Source: Chryseobacterium sp. C-71
Lineage (GTDB): Bacteria > Bacteroidota > Bacteroidia > Flavobacteriales > Weeksellaceae
DNA length: 64,000 bases
NCBI RefSeq assembly: GCF_020911865.1
Contig: NZ_CP087131.1
Span: forward strand, 3,906,001 to 3,970,000
Reading direction: 5' to 3'
The notes beneath the pieces were generated by a model that saw nothing but the letters and a program-made list of their open reading frames with translations, was not told the DNA's origin and did no database searches. This document shows, in pieces, positions 31,959 to 42,298 of this stretch. Numbering within the stretch: position 1 is the first letter of the stretch; every line of letters starts with the position of its first letter. Made by a program: the position numbers and the translations under genes.

Positions 31959-34448
31959 ATGTTCAAACCAGTAATCAGTATTTTTATCTTTTTCTTTTGT
32001 ACGGCCCAACAGGTTCGTCCTTCAAAATCATCTGAAATTTACCGCGAACTCAAAACGCTTAAACACTTACCTAAAGTTTTATATCTTGCGGCTCATCCCG
32101 ATGATGAAAATACAGGATTGCTTTCATGGTTAATCAACGACCAAAATGTAGAAACGGGCTACTTATCTTTAACCAGAGGAGATGGTGGTCAAAATTTATT
32201 AGGCACAGAACAGGGAGCTGCATTGGGTTTAATCAGAACGCATGAGCTTTTAGAAGCAAGAAAGTTAGATGGGGCTCAACAGTTTTTCACCCGTGCAATT
32301 GATTTCGGGTTTTCTAAAAATACGACTGATACTTTTAAACAATGGGACGAAAACAGCATTACTGCGGATGTGGTTTGGGTCATCCGAAAATTCCGTCCGG
32401 ATATTATCATTTGCCGTTTTCCTCCTACTGCTGCGGCAGGTCACGGACAACATGCGGCTTCGGCTGTGGTTGCGGAAAAAGCTTTTAAGTTGGCAGGCGA
32501 TAAAACAACTTTTCCAAATCAACTGAAATATGTGAATGTATGGCAACCCAAACGCATATTGTGGAATACTTTCCGATTTGGGAATAATAATACAACATCC
32601 GAAAATCAACTGAAAGTGACGGTTGGACAATACGATGCGCAATTGGGAATGGGCTACGGTGAACTGGCTGGATTAAGCAGAAGTTTACATAAAAGTCAGG
32701 GTGCAGGAACACAGTCTGTAGCCGGAATTAAAACTGAATATTTTTCCCATGTTGATGGCGAGTCTGCAAAGTCAACACTTTTTGATGGAATCAATAAAAC
32801 CTGGACAAAAGAAGGAAGCGCTGATATTGACCAATCTTTAGATAAAATTATTGCGAATTTCAATTTCAATAATCCTGAACAGAGCTTGCCTGCTTTGCTT
32901 GATTTGCGAAAAAAGGTAATGACGCTAAAAGATTCAGACCTTAAGAAGGATAAAATTAAATCACTCGACAATATTATTCTAAGCTGTGCCGGATTTATGG
33001 GCGAAATGGTTACCACTCAGGCTGAAGCGGTTGCCGGCGAAAGTCATAATTTCAGGTTAAATCTGATTTCAAGAGCTGAAAATTCTGTTGTTTTAGAGAA
33101 TGTAAAATGGCTGAATCAGTCTGAAAACCTGAATAGAAAGCTGTCAAAAGATTCTTTAATTACCATTCAGCATCAAATTCAGATTCCGGCAGATGCAGCA
33201 CTCACAGAACCTTATTGGTTGGAAAAACCAGCTGTAAATGCGGCAACTTTCTCTGTACTCAATGATACTTTAATCGGTTTGCCTGAAGTGGAATCACCAC
33301 TGAATGTTGTGCTTGGCTTAAGAATCGGTTCAGAAAAGTTTCAGGTTAAATTGCCTTTATCTTTCAAAAAATTAGATCCTGTTCGTGGCGATGTGGTCGA
33401 AGCTTTGCGTATTGTTCCTGCGCTTGAACTGAAATTTACACAACCACTTTATTTAGTCAAAGAAAATGAAGATTTACATTTGAGTTTAAATTTTAAGGTG
33501 AATTCCAACAAACAGTTCAACAATGGAAAAGTAAATCTGCTGTATAACGGAGAGCGATTAGGCGGTGGTGATTTAAAATCGATTAACGGAAAAGATTTTA
33601 CCGTCGATTATGTTATTCCAAAAGCTAAATTGGCCTCCACAAAATCAAATCAGTTGCAATTGGATGCTGATTTTGTTGCAGATGGAATCACTTATAATAA
33701 AAAACAGGTATTAATTCAGTATCCGCATTTACCTTCATTACAATATTTTACACCTGCAACAGTCGCAGTGATGAAAGGCGATATTCAGTCTAAAGTTAAA
33801 AAGGTGGGTTATGTACAAGGCGCAGGAGATTTCATTCCTGATTTCCTACGAATTGCAGATATTCAGGTAGATGTCCTGAAAGACGAAGATTTTTACGGCA
33901 ACATAGATGAATCCGGAAATGGTAGTCAAAACAAATTATCACAGTATGATGCTATAGTATTTGGCGTTCGTGCCAATAACACAGAGAAAAAGCTAGGACG
34001 TTGGATGCCTTTTTTATGGTCTTATGTAAAAAACGGAGGTAATTTGGTGATGCAATACAACACCAATCAGGACACAACCATTGACCAATTGGGAATGTAC
34101 AGTTTCAGTATTGCCAATAAACGTGTTACCGAAGAAAATGCTGAGGTTAAGTTTTTAAATCCGAATCATAAATTATTGAACTTTCCCAACAAAATCACTG
34201 CGGATGATTTTAAAGGTTGGGTACAGGAGAGAGGAGCATACTTTCCAGACAAATGGGATTCTGCATACGAACCGCTTTTTGAAATGCACGACACGGGTGA
34301 AGAGCCTCTGCAGGGGTCAACTTTATATGCGAAATACGGAAAGGGTAATTTTATTTACACACCATTGGCATTTTTCAGACAGTTGCCTGCAGGAAATGTT
34401 GGTGCAGCGCGTTTATTTTTAAACTTTTTATCTGCACAGAAAAACTGA
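31959..34448 (+). CDS. PIG-L family deacetylase, large secreted form
   Basis: 829 residues from the ATG at 31959, which begins a signal peptide (MFKPVISIFIFFFCTAQQ) right behind a good promoter. The N-terminal 280 residues are a PIG-L/LmbE domain: LYLAAHPDDENTGLLSWL (Zn site), LTRGDGGQNLLG and the second His pair in AAGHGQHAASAVVAEKAF. The remaining 550 residues are beta-rich and probably bind substrate, as in the large Bacteroidetes forms; the last part (VFGVRANNTEKKLGRW, GGNLVMQYNT) resembles a class I glutamine amidotransferase-like fold. Family members remove N-acetyl groups from GlcNAc conjugates. Its stop overlaps the start of the 34-residue ORF. Confidence 0.9.
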   Translation: MFKPVISIFIFFFCTAQQVRPSKSSEIYRELKTLKHLPKVLYLAAHPDDENTGLLSWLINDQNVETGYLSLTRGDGGQNLLGTEQGAALGLIRTHELLEARKLDGAQQFFTRAIDFGFSKNTTDTFKQWDENSITADVVWVIRKFRPDIIICRFPPTAAAGHGQHAASAVVAEKAFKLAGDKTTFPNQLKYVNVWQPKRILWNTFRFGNNNTTSENQLKVTVGQYDAQLGMGYGELAGLSRSLHKSQGAGTQSVAGIKTEYFSHVDGESAKSTLFDGINKTWTKEGSADIDQSLDKIIANFNFNNPEQSLPALLDLRKKVMTLKDSDLKKDKIKSLDNIILSCAGFMGEMVTTQAEAVAGESHNFRLNLISRAENSVVLENVKWLNQSENLNRKLSKDSLITIQHQIQIPADAALTEPYWLEKPAVNAATFSVLNDTLIGLPEVESPLNVVLGLRIGSEKFQVKLPLSFKKLDPVRGDVVEALRIVPALELKFTQPLYLVKENEDLHLSLNFKVNSNKQFNNGKVNLLYNGERLGGGDLKSINGKDFTVDYVIPKAKLASTKSNQLQLDADFVADGITYNKKQVLIQYPHLPSLQYFTPATVAVMKGDIQSKVKKVGYVQGAGDFIPDFLRIADIQVDVLKDEDFYGNIDESGNGSQNKLSQYDAIVFGVRANNTEKKLGRWMPFLWSYVKNGGNLVMQYNTNQDTTIDQLGMYSFSIANKRVTEENAEVKFLNPNHKLLNFPNKITADDFKGWVQERGAYFPDKWDSAYEPLFEMHDTGEEPLQGSTLYAKYGKGNFIYTPLAFFRQLPAGNVGAARLFLNFLSAQKN

Positions 34449-34552
34449 TGAACAATCAACTTAAAAATTGGAACACCTGGTACATTCTATTAGCAATTGC
34501 TTTAGTAGTGCAGATCGCATTTTATTATTTTTTTACTAAATTCTGGAGATGA
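34448..34552 (+). CDS. 34-residue single-pass membrane protein coupled to symporter
   Basis: The ATG at 34448 overlaps the PIG-L stop (TGATG), and its own TGA overlaps the symporter ATG (ATGA at 34549-34552). The product starts MNNQLKNWNTWYILLAIALV, has one hydrophobic helix of about 20 residues and ends in FFTKFWR. Start and stop both overlapping neighbours is strong evidence of translational coupling and a real gene. It looks like a small accessory subunit of the sodium:solute symporter, as known for some members of that family. Function is inferred. Confidence 0.75.
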   Translation: MNNQLKNWNTWYILLAIALVVQIAFYYFFTKFWR

Positions 34553-36240
34553 GCACGATAGATTGGACAGTCCTGATTTTCACACTGGTTGCGGTGGTTA
34601 TTTACGGCGTTTTCATCGGGCGTGGACAGAAAAGCAACGAATCTTATCTGAAAGCAGACAACAAAATGCCCTGGTACATCGTGTTGATCGGGATTATGGC
34701 TACTCAGGCAAGTGCGATTACATTTCTTTCGGCGCCGGGTCAGGCTTATACAGACGGGATGCGTTTCGTTCAGTATTATTTTGGTTTGCCTTTGGCGATG
34801 ATTGTAATTTGTATAACTTTCATTCCTATTTTTCAGCGCTTAAACGTGTACACCGCCTATGAATATCTGGAAAACCGTTTTGATAAAAAAACAAGGGTAC
34901 TTACTTCAATGCTTTTTCTTTTTTCCAGAGGTTTATCAACAGGGATCAGTATTTACGCTCCGAGTATCATTTTGTCAAGTGTCTTAAACTGGAATATTTA
35001 TTTGACAAATGTTTTAACAGGTGGAATTCTGTTGATTTACACCTATATTGGAGGTGCAAAAGCAATTGCTCACACTCAAAAATTACAGTTTCTCATTATT
35101 CTGGGAACAATGGCTTTTGCAGGTTATCTGCTTATCCAAAATATGCCGAATGGAATTGGATTTAAAGATGCACTTTATCTTGCAGGGAAATCAGGAAAAC
35201 TCAATGTCATCACCACAGAATTCGATTGGAAGGATAAATACAATATCTGGAGCGGACTGATTGGTGGTTTTTTTCTGGCACTTTCTTACTTTGGAACGGA
35301 TCAAAGTCAGGTTGGGAGATATATTACGGCGAAAGACAATACGAATGCAAAAATGGGCTTGCTGTTGAATGGATTAGTTAAAATTCCGATGCAGTTTGCC
35401 ATTCTTCTGATTGGTGCTTTGCTTTTCGCTTTCTTTTCTTTAAAACCGGCTCCGATTTATTTCAACGAACGCTCTTATCAACATTTAAAGGAAACAAAAC
35501 CTGAACAGGCTGCGGTTTTTGAAAAAGAACATCAGGATTTGCAGGCAAAATTTAATGCAGAATCAAAAGAAATTTTAAAGCTGAAAGAAACTCAATCTCC
35601 TCAACTTACACAGACTATTCAGGATTTTAAAAATACACAAACTCAGGTAAAAGATTTACACGGAAGGGTAGAAGAAGCTATCAATCAATCAAATTTTAAT
35701 GCAGAGAAAACCGACACGAATTATATTTTCTTGTATTTCGTAAAAAATACTTTGCCTGTAGGAATGATCGGTTTACTTTTTGCGGTCATTTTTCTGGCCA
35801 GCTGGGGTTCCATTTCCGCAGCGCTCAATTCACTTGCCGCCTGTTCATTAAAAGATGTTCATTTGATATTCAAAAAAGAAATTCCCGATGATGCAACAGA
35901 ATTGAAATACAGTCGACTTCATACTTTGGCGTGGGGAATATTCTCCATCGGCGTAGCGATGTTTGCCACTCAGATGGGTTCTCTAATTGAAGCGGTTAAT
36001 GTATTAGGCTCTCTTTTCTACGGCCCGATATTGGGGATTTTTCTTGTAGCATTTTATTTTAAAAAAATCAACGGGGCAAATGTATTTATTTCTGCAATAT
36101 TATCAGAAATTACGGTGATTGCCATTTACAATTTCGATATCATTTCTTTCCTTTGGCTTAACGTCATTGGTGCAGTGGCAGTTATTATATTTTCTGCAAT
36201 CGGGTTATTGTTTTATAAGACGAAAGCAGTAAATTCGTAA
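34549..36240 (+). CDS. sodium:solute symporter (SSS family)
   Basis: 563 residues with about 13 membrane segments. Family stretches: GRGQKSNESYLKADNKMPWY, ITFLSAPGQAYTDGMRFVQ, LSYFGTDQSQVGRYITAKD (the conserved SSS loop) and FLASWGSISAALNSLAACS. A hydrophilic, coiled-coil-like insert of about 100 residues (about 305-400, with HQDLQAKFNAESKEILKLK) sits between two helices and is unusual. It imports a sugar or related solute with Na+. The order deacetylase, small subunit, symporter suggests uptake of the deacetylase product after processing outside the inner membrane (inference). Confidence 0.93.
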   Translation: MSTIDWTVLIFTLVAVVIYGVFIGRGQKSNESYLKADNKMPWYIVLIGIMATQASAITFLSAPGQAYTDGMRFVQYYFGLPLAMIVICITFIPIFQRLNVYTAYEYLENRFDKKTRVLTSMLFLFSRGLSTGISIYAPSIILSSVLNWNIYLTNVLTGGILLIYTYIGGAKAIAHTQKLQFLIILGTMAFAGYLLIQNMPNGIGFKDALYLAGKSGKLNVITTEFDWKDKYNIWSGLIGGFFLALSYFGTDQSQVGRYITAKDNTNAKMGLLLNGLVKIPMQFAILLIGALLFAFFSLKPAPIYFNERSYQHLKETKPEQAAVFEKEHQDLQAKFNAESKEILKLKETQSPQLTQTIQDFKNTQTQVKDLHGRVEEAINQSNFNAEKTDTNYIFLYFVKNTLPVGMIGLLFAVIFLASWGSISAALNSLAACSLKDVHLIFKKEIPDDATELKYSRLHTLAWGIFSIGVAMFATQMGSLIEAVNVLGSLFYGPILGIFLVAFYFKKINGANVFISAILSEITVIAIYNFDIISFLWLNVIGAVAVIIFSAIGLLFYKTKAVNS

Positions 36241-36273
36241 GCGAACAAAATAAACATACAAACAAAAAATATT

Positions 36274-36792
36274 ATGAAAACAATGATTAAAACTGTTGCG
36301 GTCGCTTTGGCTACAATGACAATTTCATTGAATGCCTTTGCACAGGAAGCTAAAAAACCGGCGAGTCCTGCAATGACTGCTACCGGAAAAATTAAAGATG
36401 CAAATATTACCATTGCCTACAGCAGTCCGTCTGTTAAGGGTCGTACAATCTGGGGTGATTTGGTAGCTTATGATAAAGCTTGGCGTGCGGGTGCTAATGA
36501 AGCCACTACTTTCGAAACCGATAAGGACATTACTGTTCAGGGTAAAAAATTGCCTGCTGGTAAATACAGCTTTTTCTTAATCCCTAAAAAAAGCGGAACC
36601 TGGACAGCAATTTTCAACAAAGAGTCAAAACAATGGGGCGCTTACAAATACGAAGAATCTAAAGATGCTTTACGTGTTGATGTAAAAACTAAGGCTTTGA
36701 AAGCGACACAGGAAACTTTAGTTTATAAAGTAAACAGCAATGGATTCACAATGGATTGGGACAAGATCTCAGTTCCTGTAGAGATAAAATAA
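36274..36792 (+). CDS. DUF2911 family secreted protein
   Basis: 172 residues with a signal peptide ([19 protein letters not shown], cleavage after NAFAQ). The body matches DUF2911: [51 protein letters not shown] and [15 protein letters not shown]. The family is abundant in Bacteroidetes, secreted and of unknown function. It follows the symporter by 33 bp and ends at a clear terminator (36811-36836). Confidence 0.93.
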   Translation: MKTMIKTVAVALATMTISLNAFAQEAKKPASPAMTATGKIKDANITIAYSSPSVKGRTIWGDLVAYDKAWRAGANEATTFETDKDITVQGKKLPAGKYSFFLIPKKSGTWTAIFNKESKQWGAYKYEESKDALRVDVKTKALKATQETLVYKVNSNGFTMDWDKISVPVEIK

Positions 36793-36810
36793 ATTTAGAT
36801 ATAAGAAATT

Positions 36811-36836
36811 AAAATCCCGTTAATTCGGGATTTTTT
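36811..36836 (+). terminator. rho-independent terminator after DUF2911
   Basis: AATCCCG and CGGGATT pair around TTAATT and are followed by TTTTTTG, a classical terminator shape 18 bp after the stop. Confidence 0.85.
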
Positions 36837-37056
36837 GTTTTGAAATTTTATACTGTATCAAAGATTACTATTGAGGGAATTTCAGACTGTTTATTAAAGC
36901 TAAGCATTTTATGCTTAAAATGGTAACCACTAAATATCTTGATTATAAAATTTGAATTAAGAGAATTCATGGGTAAAAAAAGAGACAACTAATTTTTATG
37001 AAATAATTTTTTTTAGCTTATGATATTGTAGACTTTATTGAAATTTAGCTTTAAAA

Positions 37057-37176
37057 ATGAAAAATAATCTGCATTGGAATAGTAGTAGGTCTTTAGTTGG
37101 CAACGCTTGTCTTTTACCAGTAACTGAAGAAATATCCAAATATTTGCTAGAAGATTTACAGCAAATTTTACAATAA
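37057..37176 (+). pseudogene. 39-codon ORF, likely remnant related to 8154-8264
   Basis: ATG to TAA reads 39 residues, including SRSLVGNACLLPVTEEISKY and ending in EDLQQILQ. It shares the ACL..TTEEISK.L pattern with the fragment at 8154-8264. It has a start codon, so a small real gene is possible, but it lies in 771 bp of otherwise gene-free, AT-rich sequence (36793-37563), which favours decay. Confidence 0.35.
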
Positions 37177-37563
37177 TTAATTCTTTCTAGTGAAAACAAC
37201 TTAAATATGTTCCAATACCTTTAATGATGGTTTTGTTTCGTTTGAACCAAAAAGTTATAGGCTTTAACCGTTTGGTTGATAATGAAGATTTAAGAGGAAG
37301 AGTGGATTAGCTGCAAGATTTATGAAAAGCTAATTAAACTCCCGAAGAAAGATCATAACTTAAAGATAAAAGAGTGTAAAAATTCTGTCCTAACAAAGAT
37401 AACAACTCCAGACTTTTTATACTACTAAAAATAAAGAGTTACAATTAAGTGTAAAATAATTTGTAATTTAGGATTTTATTTACATAATCGATTATTAGTT
37501 AAAATAATTGAATTTACAAGCCCGAAGAAAACTAATATCATTTCTAAAAGAAGATGCTGCACT
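37177..37563. other. gene-poor AT-rich spacer with possible coding debris
   Basis: No supportable gene. One short frame near 37250-37310 reads KVIGFNRLVDNEDLRGRVD before a stop and may be debris of a lost gene. No hairpin or promoter matching the TTG/TAnnTTTG pattern was found just before 37564. Confidence 0.4.
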
Positions 37564-40500
37564 ATGGATAAATACCCCGTTCCTGATAATGAATATGGAC
37601 GAATTAATAAGCTCAATTTTTTTGACCTTTTACAGTTGGAGAAAGATCCACAGTTAGATATTTTTGCAGAAACAGCTGCACTTATTGCCGATTGTCCGGC
37701 TGCACTTATCGCTATGATGGAAAGTGAAGCACAGGTGATCCAAAGTTGTATAGGCCTTGATTTTGATTCTGTAGACAGAAAAAGTACTTTATGTCAATAT
37801 ACAATTGCAAGTGGGGATGTTGTAATAATCTATGATACCTTAGCAGACAAAAGATCATTCGAAAACCCACTGATATTAGCAGGAGGCATTCGCTTTTATG
37901 CAGGAATTCCTCTTATAGATGATGAAGGATTTGCATTGGGAACTTTATGTGTTATCGACTATAAACCTAAAACACTTACAGATAAGCAAATAATTGCCTT
38001 GAAAAAAATAGGAAGCGCTGTTACGACTTTATTGACAGGAAAAAGGAACAATATTCAAGCTGAATATTTTCAGAAGACTTTCAATATTTCCAATAATTTA
38101 ATTTGTGTACTGGATAATAATTTTATTCTTCAGGATGCTAATCCTGCTTTCAAGAAAATTTTTGAGTTTAAAATAAATGCCCCTGATCAGAACTTTTTAA
38201 GGATATTGGGTGAAGATAATAGTGAATTGCATCGACTCATAAAAAAACTTCCTAATATTCAGGAGGAAGCTACATTTTCTACTTCCACAAAAATCAGTGA
38301 TGGCACAGAGATTATAGTAGAGTGGTCTTTAAAACAGAACCAAAACAATTCTGAGATTTTCTGCTTCGGTATCCATATTACCCAACAGATCGAAGAAAAG
38401 CAAAAACTTGAAAGTTCAGAGCGCCGCTTCAGAAGTTTTTTTGAAAACGCAATCGGATTAATGAGTATGCATGATATGCAGGGAAATATACTTTCAGTTA
38501 ATGAAAAAGGAAGGAAAATACTTCAATATTCGGCAGAAGAAGTAAAAAAATTAAATTTAAAAGATCTAGTTCCTGAAAAAAACTGGCCTTTACTTGCAGA
38601 ATATCTTGAAAGAATCAACACTAATCAGGAAGATCTCGGCACCATGATTCTAAAATCTAAGGAAGGAGAAGAAATGGTTTGGATGTATCATAATCTTGTA
38701 GAAACTGATAAAGAAGGAATGCCATATGTGGTAAGTACAGCATTGAATGTTACAGAAAGGATGTCTCTCGAAAAAGATTTGCTGTACACTAAAAAGATGT
38801 TAGAACAGACAAGTGCCGTAGCTCAAGTAGGAGGTTGGGAAGTCAATCTTAAGGCAAATACTGTTTTTTGGTCACAGTCTACTAAAGAAATACATAAAGT
38901 AGACAAAACGTTTCAGCCTAATTTTGAAAATGCATTAGGATTTTACAGTACAGAAAGCAGAAAAAAAGTAGAATCATTATTTGAAACAGCTGTACAAAAA
39001 GGGATACCATATGATGAAGAATTACAGCTCATACGTAATGATGGAGTGATGATATGGGTAAGGGTGAAGGGAATACCTGAATTTGAAGATGAGGTTTGTA
39101 CAAGAGTATTTGGGATTATTCAGGATATTGATACCTTCAAAAATATATATATCGAACTTGCTACGAAAGAAGCCATGTTACAGTCATTTATAACATACGT
39201 TCCTACTGCAGTAGCAATGTTAGATAATGACCTCAACTATCTTTCAGTAAGCAGCAGTTGGAAAAATGAATTTCAGATGCATGATACAGACCTTATCGGA
39301 AAAAATATGTTTATCGTTTCGCCCAATGTACCCGATGAAAGAAAGAAAATATATAGAGATGCACTCGGAGGTAAGGCTTACATAAATAGGGACATGGCTT
39401 TAGAAGTTCCTCATAAAGAAGGAATACAACATTATAATATTGTGGTAAGCCCTTGGTATTTATCAGATAATGTGGTGGGTGGAGTTATTGTTTCTGCACA
39501 AAATATTACGGAGTCTGTAAAAATCAATGAAGAGCTAAAGAATGCAAAACAGATGGCAGATATTGCCAACAAAACTAAGTCTGAATTTTTAGCAAATATG
39601 AGTCATGAAATACGAACTCCGCTGAACGGGGTCATCGGATTTTCTGATCTTCTGCTTCAAACTCCTTTAAATGAGATACAAACGCAGTATCTCAATTACA
39701 TTAATGAATCGGGTGAAAACCTTCTAGCTATTATTAATGACATCCTTGATTTCTCTAAAATTGAATCAGGAAAAATGGAACTTTTGATAGAGAAAGCCAA
39801 TGTTTATGACATGGTGAGCCAGGTCATCAATGCAGTTCTTTATCAGTCTCAGAAAAAAAACATCGAACTTCTTTTGAATATTGAACCGGGGCTACCTAAA
39901 ACAATCTGGCTTGATGAAACACGATTGAAGCAGATTTTGATCAACCTTCTTGGGAATGCTGTAAAATTTACAGAACAAGGTGAGATTGAGCTTAAAGTTG
40001 AAAAACTGAATGCAGACGATAAAAATATAAAATTGAGATTCTCAGTAAGAGATACAGGAATTGGTATTCCTGTAGAAAAACAGCAGCATATCTTTAACGC
40101 TTTCACTCAGGAAAACAGTTCTATCAGCAAGCGTTATGGCGGTACAGGGCTCGGACTTACCATTTCAAATAATATTTTGAAATATATGGGAAGTAATCTT
40201 ACTTTGGTAAGTGAACTTGAGAAAGGTTCTGTTTTCTATTTTGATATTGAGATTCCTTTTGAAATTTCTGATCAAAGCGAAGATGAAATACTTAAAATCA
40301 ATAAGGTTCTAATTGTTGACGATAACGAAGCAAATCGGGTTATCCTTCAGCACATGCTTGCTTACAAGAATATTGATTCTAAGCTTGCTGCCAACGGAAT
40401 GGAAGCTCTTCAGATGCTTTTAGCCGGCGAGCGTTTTGATATTATTCTGGTAGATTACCACATGCCGGTCATATCAGGTTTAGAAACAATTGAAAAAATA

Positions 40501-41469
40501 AAGCAGCTATTTAATGAACAAAATGAGGCATCGCCTCTCGTTATTCTTCACACATCTTCAGAAGAGCATGATGTTATCAATTCATTCAGAAAGGAAGAAA
40601 GTTCCTATTTTCTGCTAAAACCCATTAAATCTGAAGAATTATACAAGATATTACGACGTGCAGTTAAAAGTTCAGAAAAAGAATTGGCTGCCGCTAAACA
40701 GGTGCAGAAAGAAAAGCATTTTCCACTAATGACTTCTCCCAACGTTTTGCTTGTTGATGATAATCCTGTTAACATGGTTCTGAATAACAGAATGATGAAA
40801 TCATTGATACAGGATGCAAAACTGACAGAAGCAACGGATGGTTTGCAGGCTTTAGAACAATGCCGTGATCAGTTTTTTGATATTGTTTTAATGGATGTAC
40901 AAATGCCTGTAATGGACGGGATTGAAGCTACGAAACAGATTCGTCTGTTGCCGGAATACTCTGTCGTTCCGATTATTGGTATTACCGCAGGAAACGTTGT
41001 AGGTGAAAAAGAAAAATGTCTCAGTTCGGGAATGAATGATTTCCTGCCAAAACCTCTTAGACAAAACGATCTTTTAGAAATGCTGAAAAAATATATTGGC
41101 ACTGGTGTTCAGGAATTATCGGAAGTTCTACCACATCATCATGAAGGATATTTGGATATGAATCTTCTGAACGAGCAGATGGGAGACGATGATGATTTTA
41201 AAGTAATATTTTTAAATTTAGTGATACAGGAGCTTGATCAAGCTAAAGAAAATATAAAATCGGCGGTGAAACAAAAAAATACCGAAGAGCTAAAGAAAAT
41301 TCTTCATAAGCTGAGAGGAACTGCCGGAACTGCCGGCTTAATCAAATTAACGGAACAAACTTCCAATTGGGAGAAACTCATTGAAGAAAACATGAATTAT
41401 ACTGCTTTGGAGCAAGAATTAGTACATGAAACAACAGTAGGATTACAATTGATAAAAGATTTAGTATAA
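37564..41469 (+). CDS. large hybrid histidine kinase: GAF-PAS(x4)-HisKA-HATPase-REC-REC-Hpt
   Basis: 1301 residues, no membrane segment, so cytosolic. A GAF domain (about 25-160) shows IRFYAGIPLIDDEGFALGTL. Four PAS-like units follow to about 660. HisKA has His681 in NMSHEIRTPLNGVIGFSDLL; the HATPase has DTGIGIPVEKQ and YGGTGLGLTIS. Two receivers carry Asp964 (IILVDYHMPVISG) and Asp1111 (IVLMDVQMPVMDG). An Hpt domain ends the protein with His1248 in KKILHKLRGTAG. It resembles the kinase at 50650 in its HisKA-REC-REC part. It is the only protein of the pilus region with an Hpt, so it could feed the LuxR-type regulator at 53459 (inference). Confidence 0.93.
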   Translation: MDKYPVPDNEYGRINKLNFFDLLQLEKDPQLDIFAETAALIADCPAALIAMMESEAQVIQSCIGLDFDSVDRKSTLCQYTIASGDVVIIYDTLADKRSFENPLILAGGIRFYAGIPLIDDEGFALGTLCVIDYKPKTLTDKQIIALKKIGSAVTTLLTGKRNNIQAEYFQKTFNISNNLICVLDNNFILQDANPAFKKIFEFKINAPDQNFLRILGEDNSELHRLIKKLPNIQEEATFSTSTKISDGTEIIVEWSLKQNQNNSEIFCFGIHITQQIEEKQKLESSERRFRSFFENAIGLMSMHDMQGNILSVNEKGRKILQYSAEEVKKLNLKDLVPEKNWPLLAEYLERINTNQEDLGTMILKSKEGEEMVWMYHNLVETDKEGMPYVVSTALNVTERMSLEKDLLYTKKMLEQTSAVAQVGGWEVNLKANTVFWSQSTKEIHKVDKTFQPNFENALGFYSTESRKKVESLFETAVQKGIPYDEELQLIRNDGVMIWVRVKGIPEFEDEVCTRVFGIIQDIDTFKNIYIELATKEAMLQSFITYVPTAVAMLDNDLNYLSVSSSWKNEFQMHDTDLIGKNMFIVSPNVPDERKKIYRDALGGKAYINRDMALEVPHKEGIQHYNIVVSPWYLSDNVVGGVIVSAQNITESVKINEELKNAKQMADIANKTKSEFLANMSHEIRTPLNGVIGFSDLLLQTPLNEIQTQYLNYINESGENLLAIINDILDFSKIESGKMELLIEKANVYDMVSQVINAVLYQSQKKNIELLLNIEPGLPKTIWLDETRLKQILINLLGNAVKFTEQGEIELKVEKLNADDKNIKLRFSVRDTGIGIPVEKQQHIFNAFTQENSSISKRYGGTGLGLTISNNILKYMGSNLTLVSELEKGSVFYFDIEIPFEISDQSEDEILKINKVLIVDDNEANRVILQHMLAYKNIDSKLAANGMEALQMLLAGERFDIILVDYHMPVISGLETIEKIKQLFNEQNEASPLVILHTSSEEHDVINSFRKEESSYFLLKPIKSEELYKILRRAVKSSEKELAAAKQVQKEKHFPLMTSPNVLLVDDNPVNMVLNNRMMKSLIQDAKLTEATDGLQALEQCRDQFFDIVLMDVQMPVMDGIEATKQIRLLPEYSVVPIIGITAGNVVGEKEKCLSSGMNDFLPKPLRQNDLLEMLKKYIGTGVQELSEVLPHHHEGYLDMNLLNEQMGDDDDFKVIFLNLVIQELDQAKENIKSAVKQKNTEELKKILHKLRGTAGTAGLIKLTEQTSNWEKLIEENMNYTALEQELVHETTVGLQLIKDLV

Positions 41470-41484
41470 ATAAATAATAAGACT

Positions 41485-41529
41485 ATGGTAATTCTAATCG
41501 CTAAAGACGACGAACTTATTCTAAAAACA
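41485..41529 (+). pseudogene. remnant of a receiver-domain gene (N-terminus)
   Basis: From ATG 41485 the frame reads MVILIAKDDELILKT, the start of a CheY-like receiver (ILIAEDDE type). After about 15 codons similarity stops and another gene fragment begins in a different frame. It lies 15 bp after the large kinase gene, so a regulator may once have followed the kinase. Confidence 0.5.
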
Positions 41530-41531
41530 AA

Positions 41532-41651
41532 GCCAATGATTATGCATCAAAAGGCGATTACGAAAGTTTTTTAGCGTACTGCACCTCTGACACCAAATGC
41601 CTATTTGTAGGAGAGCGTGTCCTAAATGGAAAAGAAGAAGTTTGCTTTTAA
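41532..41651 (+). pseudogene. remnant of an NTF2-like/SnoaL-type gene
   Basis: The frame reads ANDYASKGDYESFLAYCTSD, then TKCLFVGERVLNGKEEVCF and a stop at 41649-41651. This matches the inner part of small NTF2-like (SnoaL) proteins, in which '..FLSFCTDDVKWTFVGE..LNGKE.V' patterns are usual. Start and end are missing. Confidence 0.45.
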
Positions 41652-41653
41652 AA

Positions 41654-42298
41654 ATTTTAATTTCTAATTTTCGTACTCAACGTGATCAAGTTATCAGAGA
41701 TGCTTATTACAGGAAGAGAAATGAGATCCTTACAAACAAAGATGTTCGTAAACTTCAACAAATGGCTGGTTCATAATAAAGAAGCTATTCCTTTCAAAGA
41801 TTATCAGAGTAGATCAATGTTTTTTTTAGACTAAGGAACTGATAAAGCGAAGACTTTAAGAGGAGATTATATTCTTGATGGAATTAAATTTTCAATGTCA
41901 ATTCTAAGTAAAGTTTCCAAAAAAGCAGAAATAGTTGCATTGATACATATTCTCCTACAATTAAATATCCTGCTAAGTAGGATGAGTTTCTTAGAAAATT
42001 ATTTGTAGTTATCCTATATTTAAGGAGCAAATACAAATTACCCTTAGGATTTTAAATGAATCTCCTCTTTCGTTAATTGGGCTATATTATATTAAACTTA
42101 AGCGATCCTTTTCTTGTTCTATTTTCCTACTAATGAAAAATTTACACCAGATATTTCAGCAAATTCTTGCTGTTTAAAATTGGTGCGGATGGTGAAATAT
42201 TTATTGCTGAAAAAATTACAACAAAGCATTTGGTTATTTCAAATAATGGTATTAGATTTGAATTAACCAAGTATCACAGAACTATTAAATTAGAATAA
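41654..42298 (+). pseudogene. further decayed coding fragments, unknown families
   Basis: At least two stop-terminated fragments can be read. One ends at 41774-41776 and contains RDQVIRDAYYRKRNEILTNK. The other ends at 42296-42298 and contains GADGEIFIAEKITTKHLVIS. Neither has a plausible start or a family I recognise. Together with the two fragments before them, the whole gap 41470-42336 reads as a graveyard of truncated genes rather than a regulatory region. Confidence 0.4.
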
